Below are positions 30,251 to 39,417 of a stretch of DNA of 64,000 bases, piece by piece (position 1 is the stretch's first letter; each line of letters opens with the position of its first letter). The DNA lies in contig NZ_LT907978.1 of the NCBI RefSeq assembly GCF_900209925.1, positions 1,955,001 to 2,019,000 of the forward strand. The letters run 5' to 3'. Under the pieces are notes generated by a model that made no database searches, was not told where the DNA came from, and saw only the letters and a program-made list of their open reading frames with translations. The position numbers and the translations under genes are program-made. Source of the stretch: Anaerobutyricum hallii (lineage in GTDB: Bacteria; Bacillota; Clostridia; Lachnospirales; Lachnospiraceae).

Positions 30251-30952
30251 TCAGTTAACTGTAATTAAATCTTTTATTCGATTAAAAATGCCATCTCCTA
30301 TTCCAGCGACATCTTTAATTTCCTCTATGGAAGTAAAGGTTCCCTTTTCTTCCCGGCGGGCAATAATCGCATCTGCTCTTGATTCTCCAATCCCCGGCAG
30401 GGTTACCAGATCCTCTTTCGATGCTCTATTAATGTTCACCGTATCTTTTCTTTGGGAAGCTGACAAATCTTTTTGTGAAGATTGCTCTTCATTAAGCGCT
30501 TCCTTCGCCTCATCTTTTGACGGAACATAAATCTGCATTCCATCCTGAAGAACTTCCGCCAAATTCCATGCTGTCTGATTCGCTTTCTCCGAAAAACCTC
30601 CGGCGGCATTGATCGCCTCCTGCGTTCTCGCACCAAAATGTAACGAATATACTCCCGGCTTCTTCACACATCCACAGACGTGAACATAAATCTCTGTCTC
30701 TTTCGTCTGCTCTGTATTCCATTCTGTCTTTCTTTCTGCCCTTACAATAGCTGTAGAATCTATACTTTCTTCCTCTCTTACAGGAACAGAAAAAGAACAG
30801 CCTGACAAAATAATCATTACGATTCCAAGTGCTGTGCTAATCAACCTTCTCACTATACTCCGTCTCAAATCAGGAATTCTCCTCCTTACTGAAACAGTTC
30901 CGGAATATTTCTTCATATTCCGCAGAAAATGTTGCCTTTGCATATTGTCCAT
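30251..30952 (-). CDS. ComEA-like SLBB and helix-hairpin-helix lipoprotein
   Basis: 233 residues. A basic N-terminus and hydrophobic segment end in lipobox IILSGCS, then a linker, an SLBB domain (YVHVCGCVKKPGVYSL, TAWNLAEVLQDGMQIYVPS) and a C-terminal double helix-hairpin-helix (VNINRASKEDLVTLPGIG, IEEIKDVAGIGDGIFNRI). This matches ComEA, the surface DNA receptor for competence. It ends 8 bp before the response regulator. The start is uncertain since no strong ribosome-binding site precedes the first ATG. Confidence 0.85.
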   Translation of the reverse strand: MDNMQRQHFLRNMKKYSGTVSVRRRIPDLRRSIVRRLISTALGIVMIILSGCSFSVPVREEESIDSTAIVRAERKTEWNTEQTKETEIYVHVCGCVKKPGVYSLHFGARTQEAINAAGGFSEKANQTAWNLAEVLQDGMQIYVPSKDEAKEALNEEQSSQKDLSASQRKDTVNINRASKEDLVTLPGIGESRADAIIARREEKGTFTSIEEIKDVAGIGDGIFNRIKDLITVN

Positions 30953-31011
30953 AGTCTTATTAATAATACCGAATATCTAAAAAAAACACAAGAGGATATG
31001 ACAATTTTCTT

Positions 31012-31452
31012 TTACTCTCTTGCTTTAAATAGAATGATTCCTGCAAGAAACAGTCCCGTTCCTAATAATTTCATCCAATCAAATCCACTTTTTTCCACTC
31101 CAAAGATTCCGAATACTTCAATAAGATATGCCACAATAAGCTGTGCCGCCACAATAAGCATCACTGCTTTTGCCGGTCCTAACGCTGACATCCCTGCAAT
31201 TACAGTAAATGTAATAAATGCCCCTATAACCCCTCCTAAAAGATAATATTTCGGTTCTACTGTCAAAATTTCTATTGGCGGATTCTTTTTTCTTTCTTTA
31301 AAAAACCATATAATAAGACAGACAAGAAAACCCGTACACTGCACAAAAGAATTGGTAAGCCATGTCCCTGTCTGCTTCGTTACTTCTGTGTTAAAAACTC
31401 CCTGAATACTCATAAGCGCTCCGGATAGCAGCGCTGCAATAATTCCAAACAT
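31012..31452 (-). CDS. DMT-superfamily small transporter (YdcZ/DUF606 type)
   Basis: 146 residues with about five hydrophobic segments. The first contains AALLSGALMSIQGVFNTEV, and the GGVIGAFITFTVIAGMSALG loop is typical of the YdcZ family. The substrate is unknown. AGGTTTT-type spacing precedes the ATG at 31452. A TGTACTC-family palindrome sits 31 bp upstream. Confidence 0.85.
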   Translation of the reverse strand: MFGIIAALLSGALMSIQGVFNTEVTKQTGTWLTNSFVQCTGFLVCLIIWFFKERKKNPPIEILTVEPKYYLLGGVIGAFITFTVIAGMSALGPAKAVMLIVAAQLIVAYLIEVFGIFGVEKSGFDWMKLLGTGLFLAGIILFKARE

Positions 31453-31483
31453 AAAAAACCTCCATACTTTTTCCTTTATTTTT

Positions 31484-31524
31484 ATGTACTCACAAAATCA
31501 AGCACAGAAAGATTCCCTGAGTAC
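31484..31524. repeat. 5'-UTR palindrome upstream of the ydcZ-like gene (TGTACTC family)
   Basis: ATGTACTCACAAAATCAAGC on the plus strand with GAGTACC at the far side. It is nearly the same as the argC-upstream copy but in the reverse orientation relative to its downstream gene. It also lies about 50 bp past the argD stop. Confidence 0.65.
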
Positions 31525-31573
31525 CTTTCTTTTAGTATGGAGATTTTTTACTTTTTTATACGATATTTAATTT

Positions 31574-32785
31574 TTACTGAATTCCATTCTCTTTCAATGT
31601 TTCCGTAAGAATGGCAATCATTTCATCCACATCTTTCTTCTCAATAACCAGCGGCGGAACAAAACGAATAATATTGGCTCCTGCTGAAATAATAACCAGA
31701 CCCTTTTTCAAAGCAGTAACAATAATATCCCCAACAGGTTTTTCAAATTCAAGTCCCTGCATCAGACCAACACCACGATGTGCTTTAATCTGTGCAAACT
31801 GATTATTCACTTCTTCAAGCTTTTCATATAAATAGGCTCCCACTTCATTCACGTGAGATACGATATCCCTTTCTTCAAACTGACGGAATACTTCACACAC
31901 CGCTGCTGTTGCAAATGGATTTCCACCGTAAGTTGTTCCATGATCTCCTGGCACTAAGGCATGAGAAGCTTTCTCATTTGTTACAAAAGCTCCTACCGGA
32001 ACACCACAGCCAAGTGCTTTGGCAAGTGCCATAACATCCGGTTTCACTCCATAAAGATCATGAGCATACAAAGAACCGCATCTTCCCATACCACACTGTA
32101 CTTCATCAAATATAAGCAGGATATCTTTCTCATCGCAAAGTTTTCTAAGTCCTTCTAAAAACTCTTTCTTTGCTGGATAAATTCCGCCTTCACCCTGAAC
32201 AACCTCACAGATAATACCGCATGTCTTATCAGTAATCTTAGACTTTACATCATCAAGATCGTTAAAATCTGCAAATACTGCACGCATTTCTACCGGTACA
32301 AAACCATCCTGATAATGTGCATTGCCTGTTACAGATAATGCTCCCTGACTTCTTCCATGAAAAGAATGATTCATAGCAATAAATTCATAGTCTTTGGAAG
32401 GATCTTTTAAATAAGCATACTTTCTTGCCACTTTTAAAGCACCCTCAATCGCTTCTGTACCGCTGTTTGTAAAGAATACTTTAGACATTTTTGAAGTCTT
32501 AACGATTTTCTCTGCGGCATCGATCGCCGGTTGATTATAATAAAGATTAGAAGTATGTAAGATCTTGTCAATTTGTTCTTTTAATGCATCATTGTATGTT
32601 TTATTATTATATCCTAATGCAAATACTGCAATACCTGCTGCAAAATCAAGATATCTCTTTCCATCCATATCATAAAGACAAACACCGTCTCCTTTTTCAA
32701 ATACAACCGGATATCGATTATATGTTTTTAAAATATAATCTTCTCCCTTTTGCATATATTCCTGCATCTTTGTCATACTGTTCAC
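31574..32785 (-). CDS. argD: Acetylornithine aminotransferase
   Basis: PLP enzyme converting N-acetylglutamate semialdehyde to N-acetylornithine. It has 403 residues, with FFTNSGTEAIEGALKVARKY, MNHSFHGRSQGALSVTG, LIFDEVQCGMGRCGSLYAHD and the PLP lysine in MALAKALGCGVPVGAF. Last gene of argC-argJ-argB-argD, separated from argB by 122 bp holding a palindrome. Confidence 0.96.
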   Translation of the reverse strand: MNSMTKMQEYMQKGEDYILKTYNRYPVVFEKGDGVCLYDMDGKRYLDFAAGIAVFALGYNNKTYNDALKEQIDKILHTSNLYYNQPAIDAAEKIVKTSKMSKVFFTNSGTEAIEGALKVARKYAYLKDPSKDYEFIAMNHSFHGRSQGALSVTGNAHYQDGFVPVEMRAVFADFNDLDDVKSKITDKTCGIICEVVQGEGGIYPAKKEFLEGLRKLCDEKDILLIFDEVQCGMGRCGSLYAHDLYGVKPDVMALAKALGCGVPVGAFVTNEKASHALVPGDHGTTYGGNPFATAAVCEVFRQFEERDIVSHVNEVGAYLYEKLEEVNNQFAQIKAHRGVGLMQGLEFEKPVGDIIVTALKKGLVIISAGANIIRFVPPLVIEKKDVDEMIAILTETLKENGIQ

Positions 32786-32852
32786 TCCTCACTTAATTTA
32801 ACCACTGTAAAGTATTTATATAATTGTTTGAAGTTCTGTTTTTTATTCTATA

Positions 32853-32901
32853 ATGTACTCTCGGAATCGTTTTGTGCTTGATTTAGACTCCGAGAGTACA
32901 T
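32853..32901 (-). repeat. Palindrome between argB and argD (TGTACTC family)
   Basis: Perfect arms ATGTACTCTCGGA and TCCGAGAGTACAT around a loop with AAATCAAGCACAAAA. It ends 67 bp upstream of the argD ATG and 6 bp after the argB stop. Confidence 0.8.
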
Positions 32902-32907
32902 CTTATA

Positions 32908-33804
32908 TTAAAAAAGAGGCTCTTTTAAAATAGCAGTACCAATACCCTTTTCTGTAAAGAACTCCAAAAGAAGGCAATGTGCCACGCGGCCATCTAAGAT
33001 ATGTACTCTTGAAACGCCCTGTTCAATCGCATCAATACAGTTATTGAGTTTTGGAAGCATCCCTCCCCCAACTACACCATTCTCAATAAATTCTTTTGCA
33101 GATTTAATATCCATCTCAGAAATTAATGTCTTTTTATTCGTTGGATCAATAAAGACCCCTTCAATATCTGTAAGAAATACTAACTTTTCTGCATTCATCG
33201 CTTTTGCTACACCACAGGCAGCATCATCTGCGTTGATATTGTACGCATTAAATTCATCATCAAGACCAATTGGTGCAATTACAGGAATAAAATCATTATC
33301 CATTAATGTATTTAAAAGATCTGTATTTACTGTAGAAACTTCACCTACAAATCCGATATCCTTTCCATCTGGCATCTTCTTGTTAACACGAATCATATTT
33401 CCGTCTTTACCACAAAGACCTACCGCATTGACACCCATCTTCTGCATCAGACCAACAAGTTCTTTATTTACTTTATTAAGAACCATCTCCGCAACATTCA
33501 TGGTATCTTTATCTGTCACACGAAGACCATTATAAAATTCTGGTTCTTTTCCACTGAGTTTTACCCACTTACTGATTTCTTTTCCACCACCATGAACAAT
33601 GATCGGACGCATACCAACTAACTTAAGCAAAGCAACATCTTTAATTACGTTCATTTTTAACTGATCATCAAGCATGGCACTTCCACCATACTTTACAATA
33701 ATTGTTGCTCCATTAAAACGACGGATATAAGGTAACGCTTCAATCAGCGTATTCGCTTTTGTCATAATTTCATCTACATTGTTGTTGATTTCCATTTCTG
33801 TCAT
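32908..33804 (-). CDS. argB: Acetylglutamate kinase
   Basis: Phosphorylates N-acetylglutamate, the second step of arginine synthesis and usually the arginine-inhibited step. It has 298 residues, with [31 protein letters not shown], the [15 protein letters not shown] nucleotide site, LTDIEGVF and [17 protein letters not shown]. An N-terminal helix of the type seen in arginine-sensitive hexameric enzymes is present. It starts 15 bp after argJ. Confidence 0.96.
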   Translation of the reverse strand: MTEMEINNNVDEIMTKANTLIEALPYIRRFNGATIIVKYGGSAMLDDQLKMNVIKDVALLKLVGMRPIIVHGGGKEISKWVKLSGKEPEFYNGLRVTDKDTMNVAEMVLNKVNKELVGLMQKMGVNAVGLCGKDGNMIRVNKKMPDGKDIGFVGEVSTVNTDLLNTLMDNDFIPVIAPIGLDDEFNAYNINADDAACGVAKAMNAEKLVFLTDIEGVFIDPTNKKTLISEMDIKSAKEFIENGVVGGGMLPKLNNCIDAIEQGVSRVHILDGRVAHCLLLEFFTEKGIGTAILKEPLF

Positions 33805-33819
33805 ATCTCTATCTCCTCT

Positions 33820-35046
33820 TTATGAACGGTAGTCTGCATTAATTTTTACATATTCGTAAGTAAGGTCGCATCCCCATGCGGTTGCTTTTTCCTCTCCGGC
33901 ATGAATATCGAGAATCGCCTTCACCGGATCTGCTGAAAGAATCTGTGTTGCCTTTTCTTCACTGTAATCCGTTGCAATACCATCTTTTACAATAGCAAGG
34001 CTTCCTTCTTCACTCTCTAAAACAATATCTACTTTCCCTGGATCAAATGTTACTCCACTGTATCCCATCGCACAGAGAATTCTTCCCCAGTTAGCATCCT
34101 TTCCAAATACAGCTGCCTTTGTTAAAGTCGAACATACAACAGCCTTACTGATAATCTTCGCATCCTCCTTTGTTGCAGCCCCATTACAGGTTACTTCAAA
34201 AAGACGGTTACATCCTTCGCCATCTCCTGCAATCTGTTTTGCAAGATATTCCATAACGTAAGCGAGTGCTGCCTTAAATTCTTCAGCGTCCTCATTCTCT
34301 TCTGTAATTACCGAATTCTCTGCCATACCATTACAAAGTACAAGGCAGGTATCATTCGTTGAAGTATCTCCATCTACGGAAATCATATTGAAGGTATCCT
34401 CTACAATCTCACTTAAAAACTGCTGTAAAAGCTTCTGATCAATTGCCGCATCACTTGTAATAAAGGAAAGCATGGTTCCCATATTTGGATGAATCATACC
34501 AGCACCTTTACACATACCGCCAAGTGTTACTGTCTTTCCGCCGAGCGTACATTCTACTGCGATTTCTTTCTTGCAGGTATCTGTTGTTAAAATAGCTGTT
34601 GCGGCATCCTCTCCAGCTTCCTTTCCATAAGCAAGCTGTGGAACCAGCATCTCAATTCCTTTTTCGACAACATCCATCACCAGCTGTGCTCCAATTACTC
34701 CGGTAGAAGCTACCAGCACATGCTCTGGTGCTACGTTAAGAAGTTCTCCTGCCTTCTGTGCTTCTTTCTTACAATTCGCAAGCCCTTCTTCTCCTGTACA
34801 CGCATTCGCAATTCCACTGTTTACGACAACGGCCTGTGCCTTTCCTTCCTTATATACAACATCTCTATCCCAAAAAACCGGAGCTGCTTTCACAACATTC
34901 TTTGTAAATGTTCCTGCACAAACTGCTTCTTTTTCAGAATAAATCATTGCCATATCTTTATTTGTCTTTCCTGCCTTAATCCCGGCACGAAGACCTGCTG
35001 CTTTATATCCCTTTGCGGCAGTAACGCCACCTTCTATCACTCTCAT
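33820..35046 (-). CDS. argJ: Bifunctional ornithine acetyltransferase/N-acetylglutamate synthase
   Basis: Recycles acetyl from acetylornithine to glutamate, and can also use acetyl-CoA when bifunctional. It has 408 residues. The autoprocessing site is at KGAGMIHPNMGTMLSFITSD (cleavage before Thr). VVVNSGIANACTG and SVDGDTSTNDTCLVLCNG are also present. Its presence and the lack of argA/argE nearby indicate the cyclic arginine pathway. Confidence 0.96.
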   Translation of the reverse strand: MRVIEGGVTAAKGYKAAGLRAGIKAGKTNKDMAMIYSEKEAVCAGTFTKNVVKAAPVFWDRDVVYKEGKAQAVVVNSGIANACTGEEGLANCKKEAQKAGELLNVAPEHVLVASTGVIGAQLVMDVVEKGIEMLVPQLAYGKEAGEDAATAILTTDTCKKEIAVECTLGGKTVTLGGMCKGAGMIHPNMGTMLSFITSDAAIDQKLLQQFLSEIVEDTFNMISVDGDTSTNDTCLVLCNGMAENSVITEENEDAEEFKAALAYVMEYLAKQIAGDGEGCNRLFEVTCNGAATKEDAKIISKAVVCSTLTKAAVFGKDANWGRILCAMGYSGVTFDPGKVDIVLESEEGSLAIVKDGIATDYSEEKATQILSADPVKAILDIHAGEEKATAWGCDLTYEYVKINADYRS

Positions 35047-35111
35047 AATAACCTCCAGCTTCAGAATATATTTACCTTATATGTTTACCTTGTAAAAATC
35101 AAAATAATTGT

Positions 35112-36152
35112 TTATGGGAATACAGGAGGCATTAAAAGTCCTTCTGTTTCCGGCAGACCAAATAATAAATTCATATTCTGCACAGCCTGTCCGGCTGCAC
35201 CTTTTACAAGATTATCCATCGCACCCATCATAATGACACGATGTGTTCTCTCATCTAACTTCACATTGACATCTACATAATTACTTCCCTCTACCCAGCG
35301 GGTTTCCGGACATACACCTGCATTTAAGAAACGTACAAACTGTTCATCTTTATATGCATCTTCATAAATCTTACGAAGCTCTTCTTCCGTAACATCCTTA
35401 ACCAGATTTGCATAAGCTGTTACTAAAATACCTCTGTTCATCGGAACAAGATGTGGCGTAAAGTTAATAACCGCTTCCTGTCCGGATGCATAAGATAACT
35501 GCTCCTCAATCTCCGGTGTATGACGATGTGTTGCTACACCATACGCCTTAATACTCTCATTAACCTCACAGTAAAGATTCGCAACCTTAGCTCCTCTTCC
35601 AGCTCCAGATGTTCCAGACTTTGCATCTACGATCACTGACTTCATATCAATAAGCCCTGCCTTAGCTAACGGATAAATAGAAAGGAAAGAACAGGTCGGA
35701 TAACATCCTGGATTTGCGATCAATCTGGCATTCTTAATCTTATCTCTGTTCACTTCACAAAGCCCATAAACAGCTTCTTCAATAAACTGTGGACTCTGAT
35801 GTTTGATTCCATACCACTTCTCATATGTGTCTACATCTTTAATACGGAAATCAGCGCTCAGATCAATAATCTTTACCTTAGATAATACATTCTCACTTAC
35901 TAAAGAAGAACAAAGCCCCTGCGGAGTAGCCGTAAATACAACATCAACCTCCTCACAAAGCTGCTCTAAATCTTCTCCTTTACAAATATCCGGCACCAGC
36001 TGGAACATATTCTGAAATACACTCGCATATGCCTGATCTATATAACTTCTAGAACCATACCACTTAATCTCTACATCTTTATGTCCAAGTAAAATGCGGA
36101 CAAGCTCCTGTCCTGCATATCCTGTCGAACCAATAATACCAGCTCTTATCAT
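35112..36152 (-). CDS. argC: N-acetyl-gamma-glutamyl-phosphate reductase
   Basis: NADPH-dependent reduction to N-acetylglutamate semialdehyde. It has 346 residues, with the Rossmann start IIGSTGYAGQELVRILLGH, catalytic Cys in ANPGCYPTCSFLSIYPL, and THRHTPEIEEQLSY with HLVPMNRGIL. First gene of the argCJBD operon, divergent from argG. A TGTACTC-family palindrome sits 22 bp upstream. Confidence 0.97.
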   Translation of the reverse strand: MIRAGIIGSTGYAGQELVRILLGHKDVEIKWYGSRSYIDQAYASVFQNMFQLVPDICKGEDLEQLCEEVDVVFTATPQGLCSSLVSENVLSKVKIIDLSADFRIKDVDTYEKWYGIKHQSPQFIEEAVYGLCEVNRDKIKNARLIANPGCYPTCSFLSIYPLAKAGLIDMKSVIVDAKSGTSGAGRGAKVANLYCEVNESIKAYGVATHRHTPEIEEQLSYASGQEAVINFTPHLVPMNRGILVTAYANLVKDVTEEELRKIYEDAYKDEQFVRFLNAGVCPETRWVEGSNYVDVNVKLDERTHRVIMMGAMDNLVKGAAGQAVQNMNLLFGLPETEGLLMPPVFP

Positions 36153-36174
36153 TCTTTATCATCCTTTCTCTTTA

Positions 36175-36218
36175 ATGTACTCTCAGAGTCTTTCTTTCAC
36201 TTGATTTTGTGAGTACAT
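36175..36218 (-). repeat. 5'-UTR palindrome upstream of argC (TGTACTC family)
   Basis: On the minus strand ATGTACTCACAAAATCAAGTG then GACTCTGAGAGTACAT. It ends 22 bp before the argC ATG, overlapping the region where the leader and ribosome-binding site lie. Confidence 0.7.
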
Positions 36219-36518
36219 TTTATTCTTAGCATCCTTATCATTCTTTTTACTCTTTGTAGTCATCTTTTATATCAGATGTGAGATGATGCGCATCTCGCAG
36301 CAAGAATGCCAAGACATTCTTGAATATACATAATCTATATATGAAAACTGCAAATCAATTTCAGTTTTCTATTATCCCACAAAGTTTTCCAAAAAACAAG
36401 AGGCATCATTTTGCATATTTGTTTGCATATTTATTCGGAATTTTTCATAATTATACAGCTAAAAAGCAATTTATGCAAGTATTAATTAATTTTTATTAAT
36501 AATATGCAAAAAAAGCTC
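36219..36518. other. argC-argG divergent control region
   Basis: This stretch without a gene has two adjacent small hairpins (GAGATGatgCGCATCTC-like at 36281-36297 and CAAGAATG/CATTCTTG at 36301-36322). It also has an AT-rich part with TTTGCATATT at 36410 and 36422 and its inverse AATATGCAAA at 36501. These spaced repeats could be ArgR/AhrC operators, but they do not clearly match the known ARG-box consensus. Confidence 0.4.
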
Positions 36519-36547
36519 TTGCATTTTCCTTTATAATGACGTATAGT
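36519..36547 (+). promoter_or_regulatory. argG promoter
   Basis: TTGCAT (36519-36524), 17 bp, TATAGT (36542-36547). AGGAGG at 36582 precedes the ATG at 36597. Confidence 0.75.
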
Positions 36548-36596
36548 ATATAAGACAATTTAATCATCTGATGAAAAATTTAGGAGGATATATAGA

Positions 36597-37826
36597 ATGA
36601 GTAAAGAAAAAGTAGTTTTAGCCTATTCCGGTGGTCTTGATACTACCGCAATTATCCCTTGGTTAAAAGAAACATATAATTATGATGTAATTTGCTGCTG
36701 CGTTGACTGTGGACAGGGCGAAGAACTTGACGGATTAGAAGAACGTGCTCTCTACTCCGGTGCTTCTAAGTTATATATAGAAGATATTACAGACGATTTC
36801 TGTGAAAACTACATTATGCCATGCGTACAGGCAGATGCCGTATATGAGAACAAATACCTTCTCGGTACTTCTATGGCACGTCCTGGAATCGCAGCGAAAT
36901 TAGTTGAGATCGCACGTAAAGAGAATGCCGTTGCAATCTGTCATGGTGCTACCGGTAAAGGTAATGACCAGATTCGTTTTGAACTTGGTATCAAAGCTTT
37001 AGCTCCTGACTTAAAGATCATCGCTCCATGGCGTGATGACAAGTGGCAGATGGATTCTCGTGATGCAGAGATTGAATACTGTAAAGCACATGATATTCAC
37101 CTTCCATTCTCTGTAGATAACAGCTACAGCCGCGACCGTAACTTATGGCATATCAGCCACGAAGGTCTTGAACTTGAAGATCCTGCCTGTGAACCAAACT
37201 ATGATCACTTATTAGTATTAGGCGTTTCTCCAGAAAAAGCTCCTGATGAACCAGAATATCTTACAATGACTTTTGAAGCCGGCGTTCCTAAAACAATCAA
37301 CGGCGAAGAAATGAAAGTTGCTGATATCATTCGTAAATTAAACGAATTAGGTGGAAAGCATGGTATCGGTATCGTTGATATCGTAGAGAACCGCGTTGTT
37401 GGTATGAAGTCACGTGGTGTTTATGAAACTCCAGGCGGAACAATCCTTATGGAAGCACACCGACAGTTAGAAGAACTCGTACTTGACCGAGATACTATGG
37501 CAGTAAAGAAAGACATGGGTAATAAGCTTGCTCAGGTTGTATACGAAGGAAAATGGTTCACACCACTTCGTGAGGCAATCCAGGCATTTGTAGAATCCAC
37601 ACAGAAATATGTAACTGGTGAAGTTAAATTCAAGCTTTACAAAGGTAACATCATCAAAGCTGGAACAACTTCTCCATACAGCCTTTACAGCGAAACACTC
37701 GCATCCTTTACAACAGGCGATCAGTACGATCACCACGATGCTGAAGGATTCATCACATTATTCGGTCTTCCATTAAAAGTTCGTGCAATGAGAATGCAGG
37801 AATTAGAGAAAAACCACAGTAAATAA
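36597..37826 (+). CDS. argG: Argininosuccinate synthase
   Basis: ATP-dependent joining of citrulline and aspartate. It has 409 residues, with the pyrophosphatase-loop motif VVLAYSGGLDTTAIIPWL, GATGKGNDQIRFE, and IIAPWRDDKW with SVDNSYSRDRNLWHIS. Transcribed divergently from argCJBD. argH lies 11 kb away on the same strand. Confidence 0.97.
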   Translation: MSKEKVVLAYSGGLDTTAIIPWLKETYNYDVICCCVDCGQGEELDGLEERALYSGASKLYIEDITDDFCENYIMPCVQADAVYENKYLLGTSMARPGIAAKLVEIARKENAVAICHGATGKGNDQIRFELGIKALAPDLKIIAPWRDDKWQMDSRDAEIEYCKAHDIHLPFSVDNSYSRDRNLWHISHEGLELEDPACEPNYDHLLVLGVSPEKAPDEPEYLTMTFEAGVPKTINGEEMKVADIIRKLNELGGKHGIGIVDIVENRVVGMKSRGVYETPGGTILMEAHRQLEELVLDRDTMAVKKDMGNKLAQVVYEGKWFTPLREAIQAFVESTQKYVTGEVKFKLYKGNIIKAGTTSPYSLYSETLASFTTGDQYDHHDAEGFITLFGLPLKVRAMRMQELEKNHSK

Positions 37827-37835
37827 TTCTGGTTT

Positions 37836-38187
37836 GCTGCAGGCAGGGGAGACGCTCCCAAAGAAAGAAGCCACCCTATATTTGTGACTCTATCACTGCG
37901 GGTTGGATGTGCGCTAAACGGCTCACATCCAATCCTCGTTCTAAGGTCACAAATATAGGGTGGCTTCTTTCTTTGGGAGCTGTGTTTTGGCTGAAGCAAA
38001 ATCAAACATTCATGTTGAAGAATTTGAGGATTCACTTCCCCTGACATTCTATATCTCCAGTCTTCTCCCCTCCAAATCCTTCCAACTGATTTTTGAGCTG
38101 CCAACAAGCAGAACTCAGGAAAATAAATAAAGCATATTTGTGGCCTCGGAGCAATTTTTTTCCTGAGTTCGTCTGTCTTGCAGCTTC
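37836..38187. repeat. Two-hairpin composite element, copy 2 (HP1 37855-37979, HP2 38112-38169)
   Basis: Outer inverted repeats contain GCTGCARG and end in AGACG (37836-37854 and 38170-38187). HP1 has a 34-bp stem beginning CTCCCAAAGAAAGAAGCCAC with an inner GGTTGGATGTG/CACATCCAATCC stem, and ends exactly before CTGTGTTTTGGCTG. HP2 is shorter (AACTCAGGAAA/TTTCCTGAGTT) and carries GCTCCGAGGCC, matching the loop motif of other copies. The spacer is an inverted repeat around TTGGC, AAAATCA and ATTTG. The right end abuts the stop codon of the recombinase-like gene, and the left end starts 9 bp after argG. Confidence 0.8.
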
Positions 38188-38599
38188 ACAAGTTATTTTT
38201 CTCGATGTAGATATCTATATATTTCATCGCATCTCTTCCATGATCAGCTGTTAAAAATTCCATTCCCTGTGAGCGAACATATTTATAGAACTTAATTAAA
38301 AGCTCTTCATTGATCGTAATGTTATTCAGCCCATAACACATCACTACATCTAACTCTTTTTTCTCTATCGCTTCCATGATACGGCGAAAGCCTGGTCTGT
38401 CTGTATTTTCTGAATCATATTGTCCAAAATCTGTATAATGAAGGAACTCACAATTCTCTTTTCCATAGATTTCTTCCGCTACTTCATGGCATTTTTCATA
38501 GGATTCTACCATCTCTTGAATAAAATGTCTGTAACATAGTTTGCAGGCCCCTCTATAGTATTGATAATGATAAATACCTATTCTCTTTTTCATTTTCAT
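38186..38599 (-). CDS. Serine-recombinase-like catalytic-domain protein without DNA-binding part
   Basis: 137 residues resembling the resolvase N-terminal domain (YDSENTDRPGFRRIMEAIEKKELDVVMCYGLNNIT... FLTADHG) with its D-V-V-x-x-Y-x-L pattern. The usual Y-x-R-x-S nucleophile motif reads YHYQYYRG, with no Ser at that place, and no helix-turn-helix or zinc region follows. Likely a recombination-inactive relict or a small protein re-used for another role. Its stop codon overlaps the hairpin element. Confidence 0.55.
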   Translation of the reverse strand: MKMKKRIGIYHYQYYRGACKLCYRHFIQEMVESYEKCHEVAEEIYGKENCEFLHYTDFGQYDSENTDRPGFRRIMEAIEKKELDVVMCYGLNNITINEELLIKFYKYVRSQGMEFLTADHGRDAMKYIDIYIEKNNL

Positions 38600-38740
38600 T
38601 CCACCCCGTCCATTTATAATAAAAAAAATAATTATTATTTATTATAAAACAGCAGGTAATCTAATATAGATACAGATTCACACAAAATCTGGGAAATATG
38701 TGGAGTGAGATAAAGGAACAGACAAAGCCCAAGAATTATG

Positions 38741-39019
38741 TTAACAAAAATATTTTATTTCACCAAAACGGTTAATCCATTCGTTTATGATATCATCACT
38801 GTTTGCAGCTATCATCCGCATTAATTTTTTTAATATTCTTTCAGGAATCTGTGAATTATTATTAGAAAGAATTACATTCCCAGTGCTGGTAATCCAAATT
38901 TTTGTTGCGGTGGATTTAGCTCGCCCTTCAGATATATGGACATGAATAGGTTCTAACGGGTCACCTTCATTAGACCAAAAATAAATACTGTATGGTCCAA
39001 TTCTAAGAAGTTGCGGCAT
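38741..39019 (-). CDS. DUF4160 domain protein
   Basis: 92 residues with the DUF4160 pattern IYFWSNEGDPLEPIHVHI near the N-terminus and a short helical tail (IINEWINRFGEI). It overlaps the preceding DUF2442-like gene by 17 bp, so the two are translationally coupled. Such pairs are widespread and have been suggested to be toxin-antitoxin-like, but the function is not established. The 38600-38740 gap downstream shows nothing clear. Confidence 0.85.
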   Translation of the reverse strand: MPQLLRIGPYSIYFWSNEGDPLEPIHVHISEGRAKSTATKIWITSTGNVILSNNNSQIPERILKKLMRMIAANSDDIINEWINRFGEIKYFC

Positions 39020-39275
39020 TTAAAACGCCCCCTTCTTGCGAAAACTCTATAATAAGATGAGCATTTTTACGAATCAACTGTTTAAAATAGGATATTTCTG
39101 TATCACTATATCCTTCAATATTTTCCCATTTATAGGCTGGCAACCAACATGTTGCATTATGGAATCCACCTACTTCATCTGGAGTTTCAATATACACTTT
39201 TACACTACCATCTGCCTTCATCTCAGAATGAGTGATTTCCGTATCATCATTCAGCGTCATAAAAGGATACATCAT
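39003..39275 (-). CDS. DUF2442-like small protein
   Basis: About 90 residues. The central TEITHSEMKADGSVKVYIETP and CWLPAYKWENIEGYSDTEI are followed by LIRKNAHLIIEFSQEGG, the usual end of DUF2442-type partners of DUF4160. The start may be the first or second Met. It forms an overlapping pair with the DUF4160 gene. Confidence 0.75.
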   Translation of the reverse strand: MMYPFMTLNDDTEITHSEMKADGSVKVYIETPDEVGGFHNATCWLPAYKWENIEGYSDTEISYFKQLIRKNAHLIIEFSQEGGVLNAATS

Positions 39276-39350
39276 AAATATCCCTCCCTTCTATCTGTTA
39301 TATTTATTGTAATATAAGTAATAATACATTGCAACAACTCAAATCTAAAT

Positions 39351-39417
39351 CCTGATTGAACAACATCGCGACGTGATGGCTTAGGAAAGCTATGGCACAA
39401 CGATGTTGCTCAATCAG
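39351..39417. terminator. Long hairpin overlapping the 3' end of the HTH gene
   Basis: CCTGATTGAACAACATCG pairs with CGATGTTGCTCAATCAG, with a smaller TGATGGCT/AGCTAT-like inner stem. The right arm includes the stop codon of the neighbouring gene. The T-run lies on the plus-strand side (ATTTTTT), so it works best as a plus-strand terminator. The AATCCTGATT start matches the ends of the composite hairpin elements. Confidence 0.6.

Noticed and set aside
34720-35280. Plus-strand open frame over argJ/argC
   Set aside because: Antisense to two clear genes, with low-complexity composition, no ribosome-binding site and no recognisable domain.
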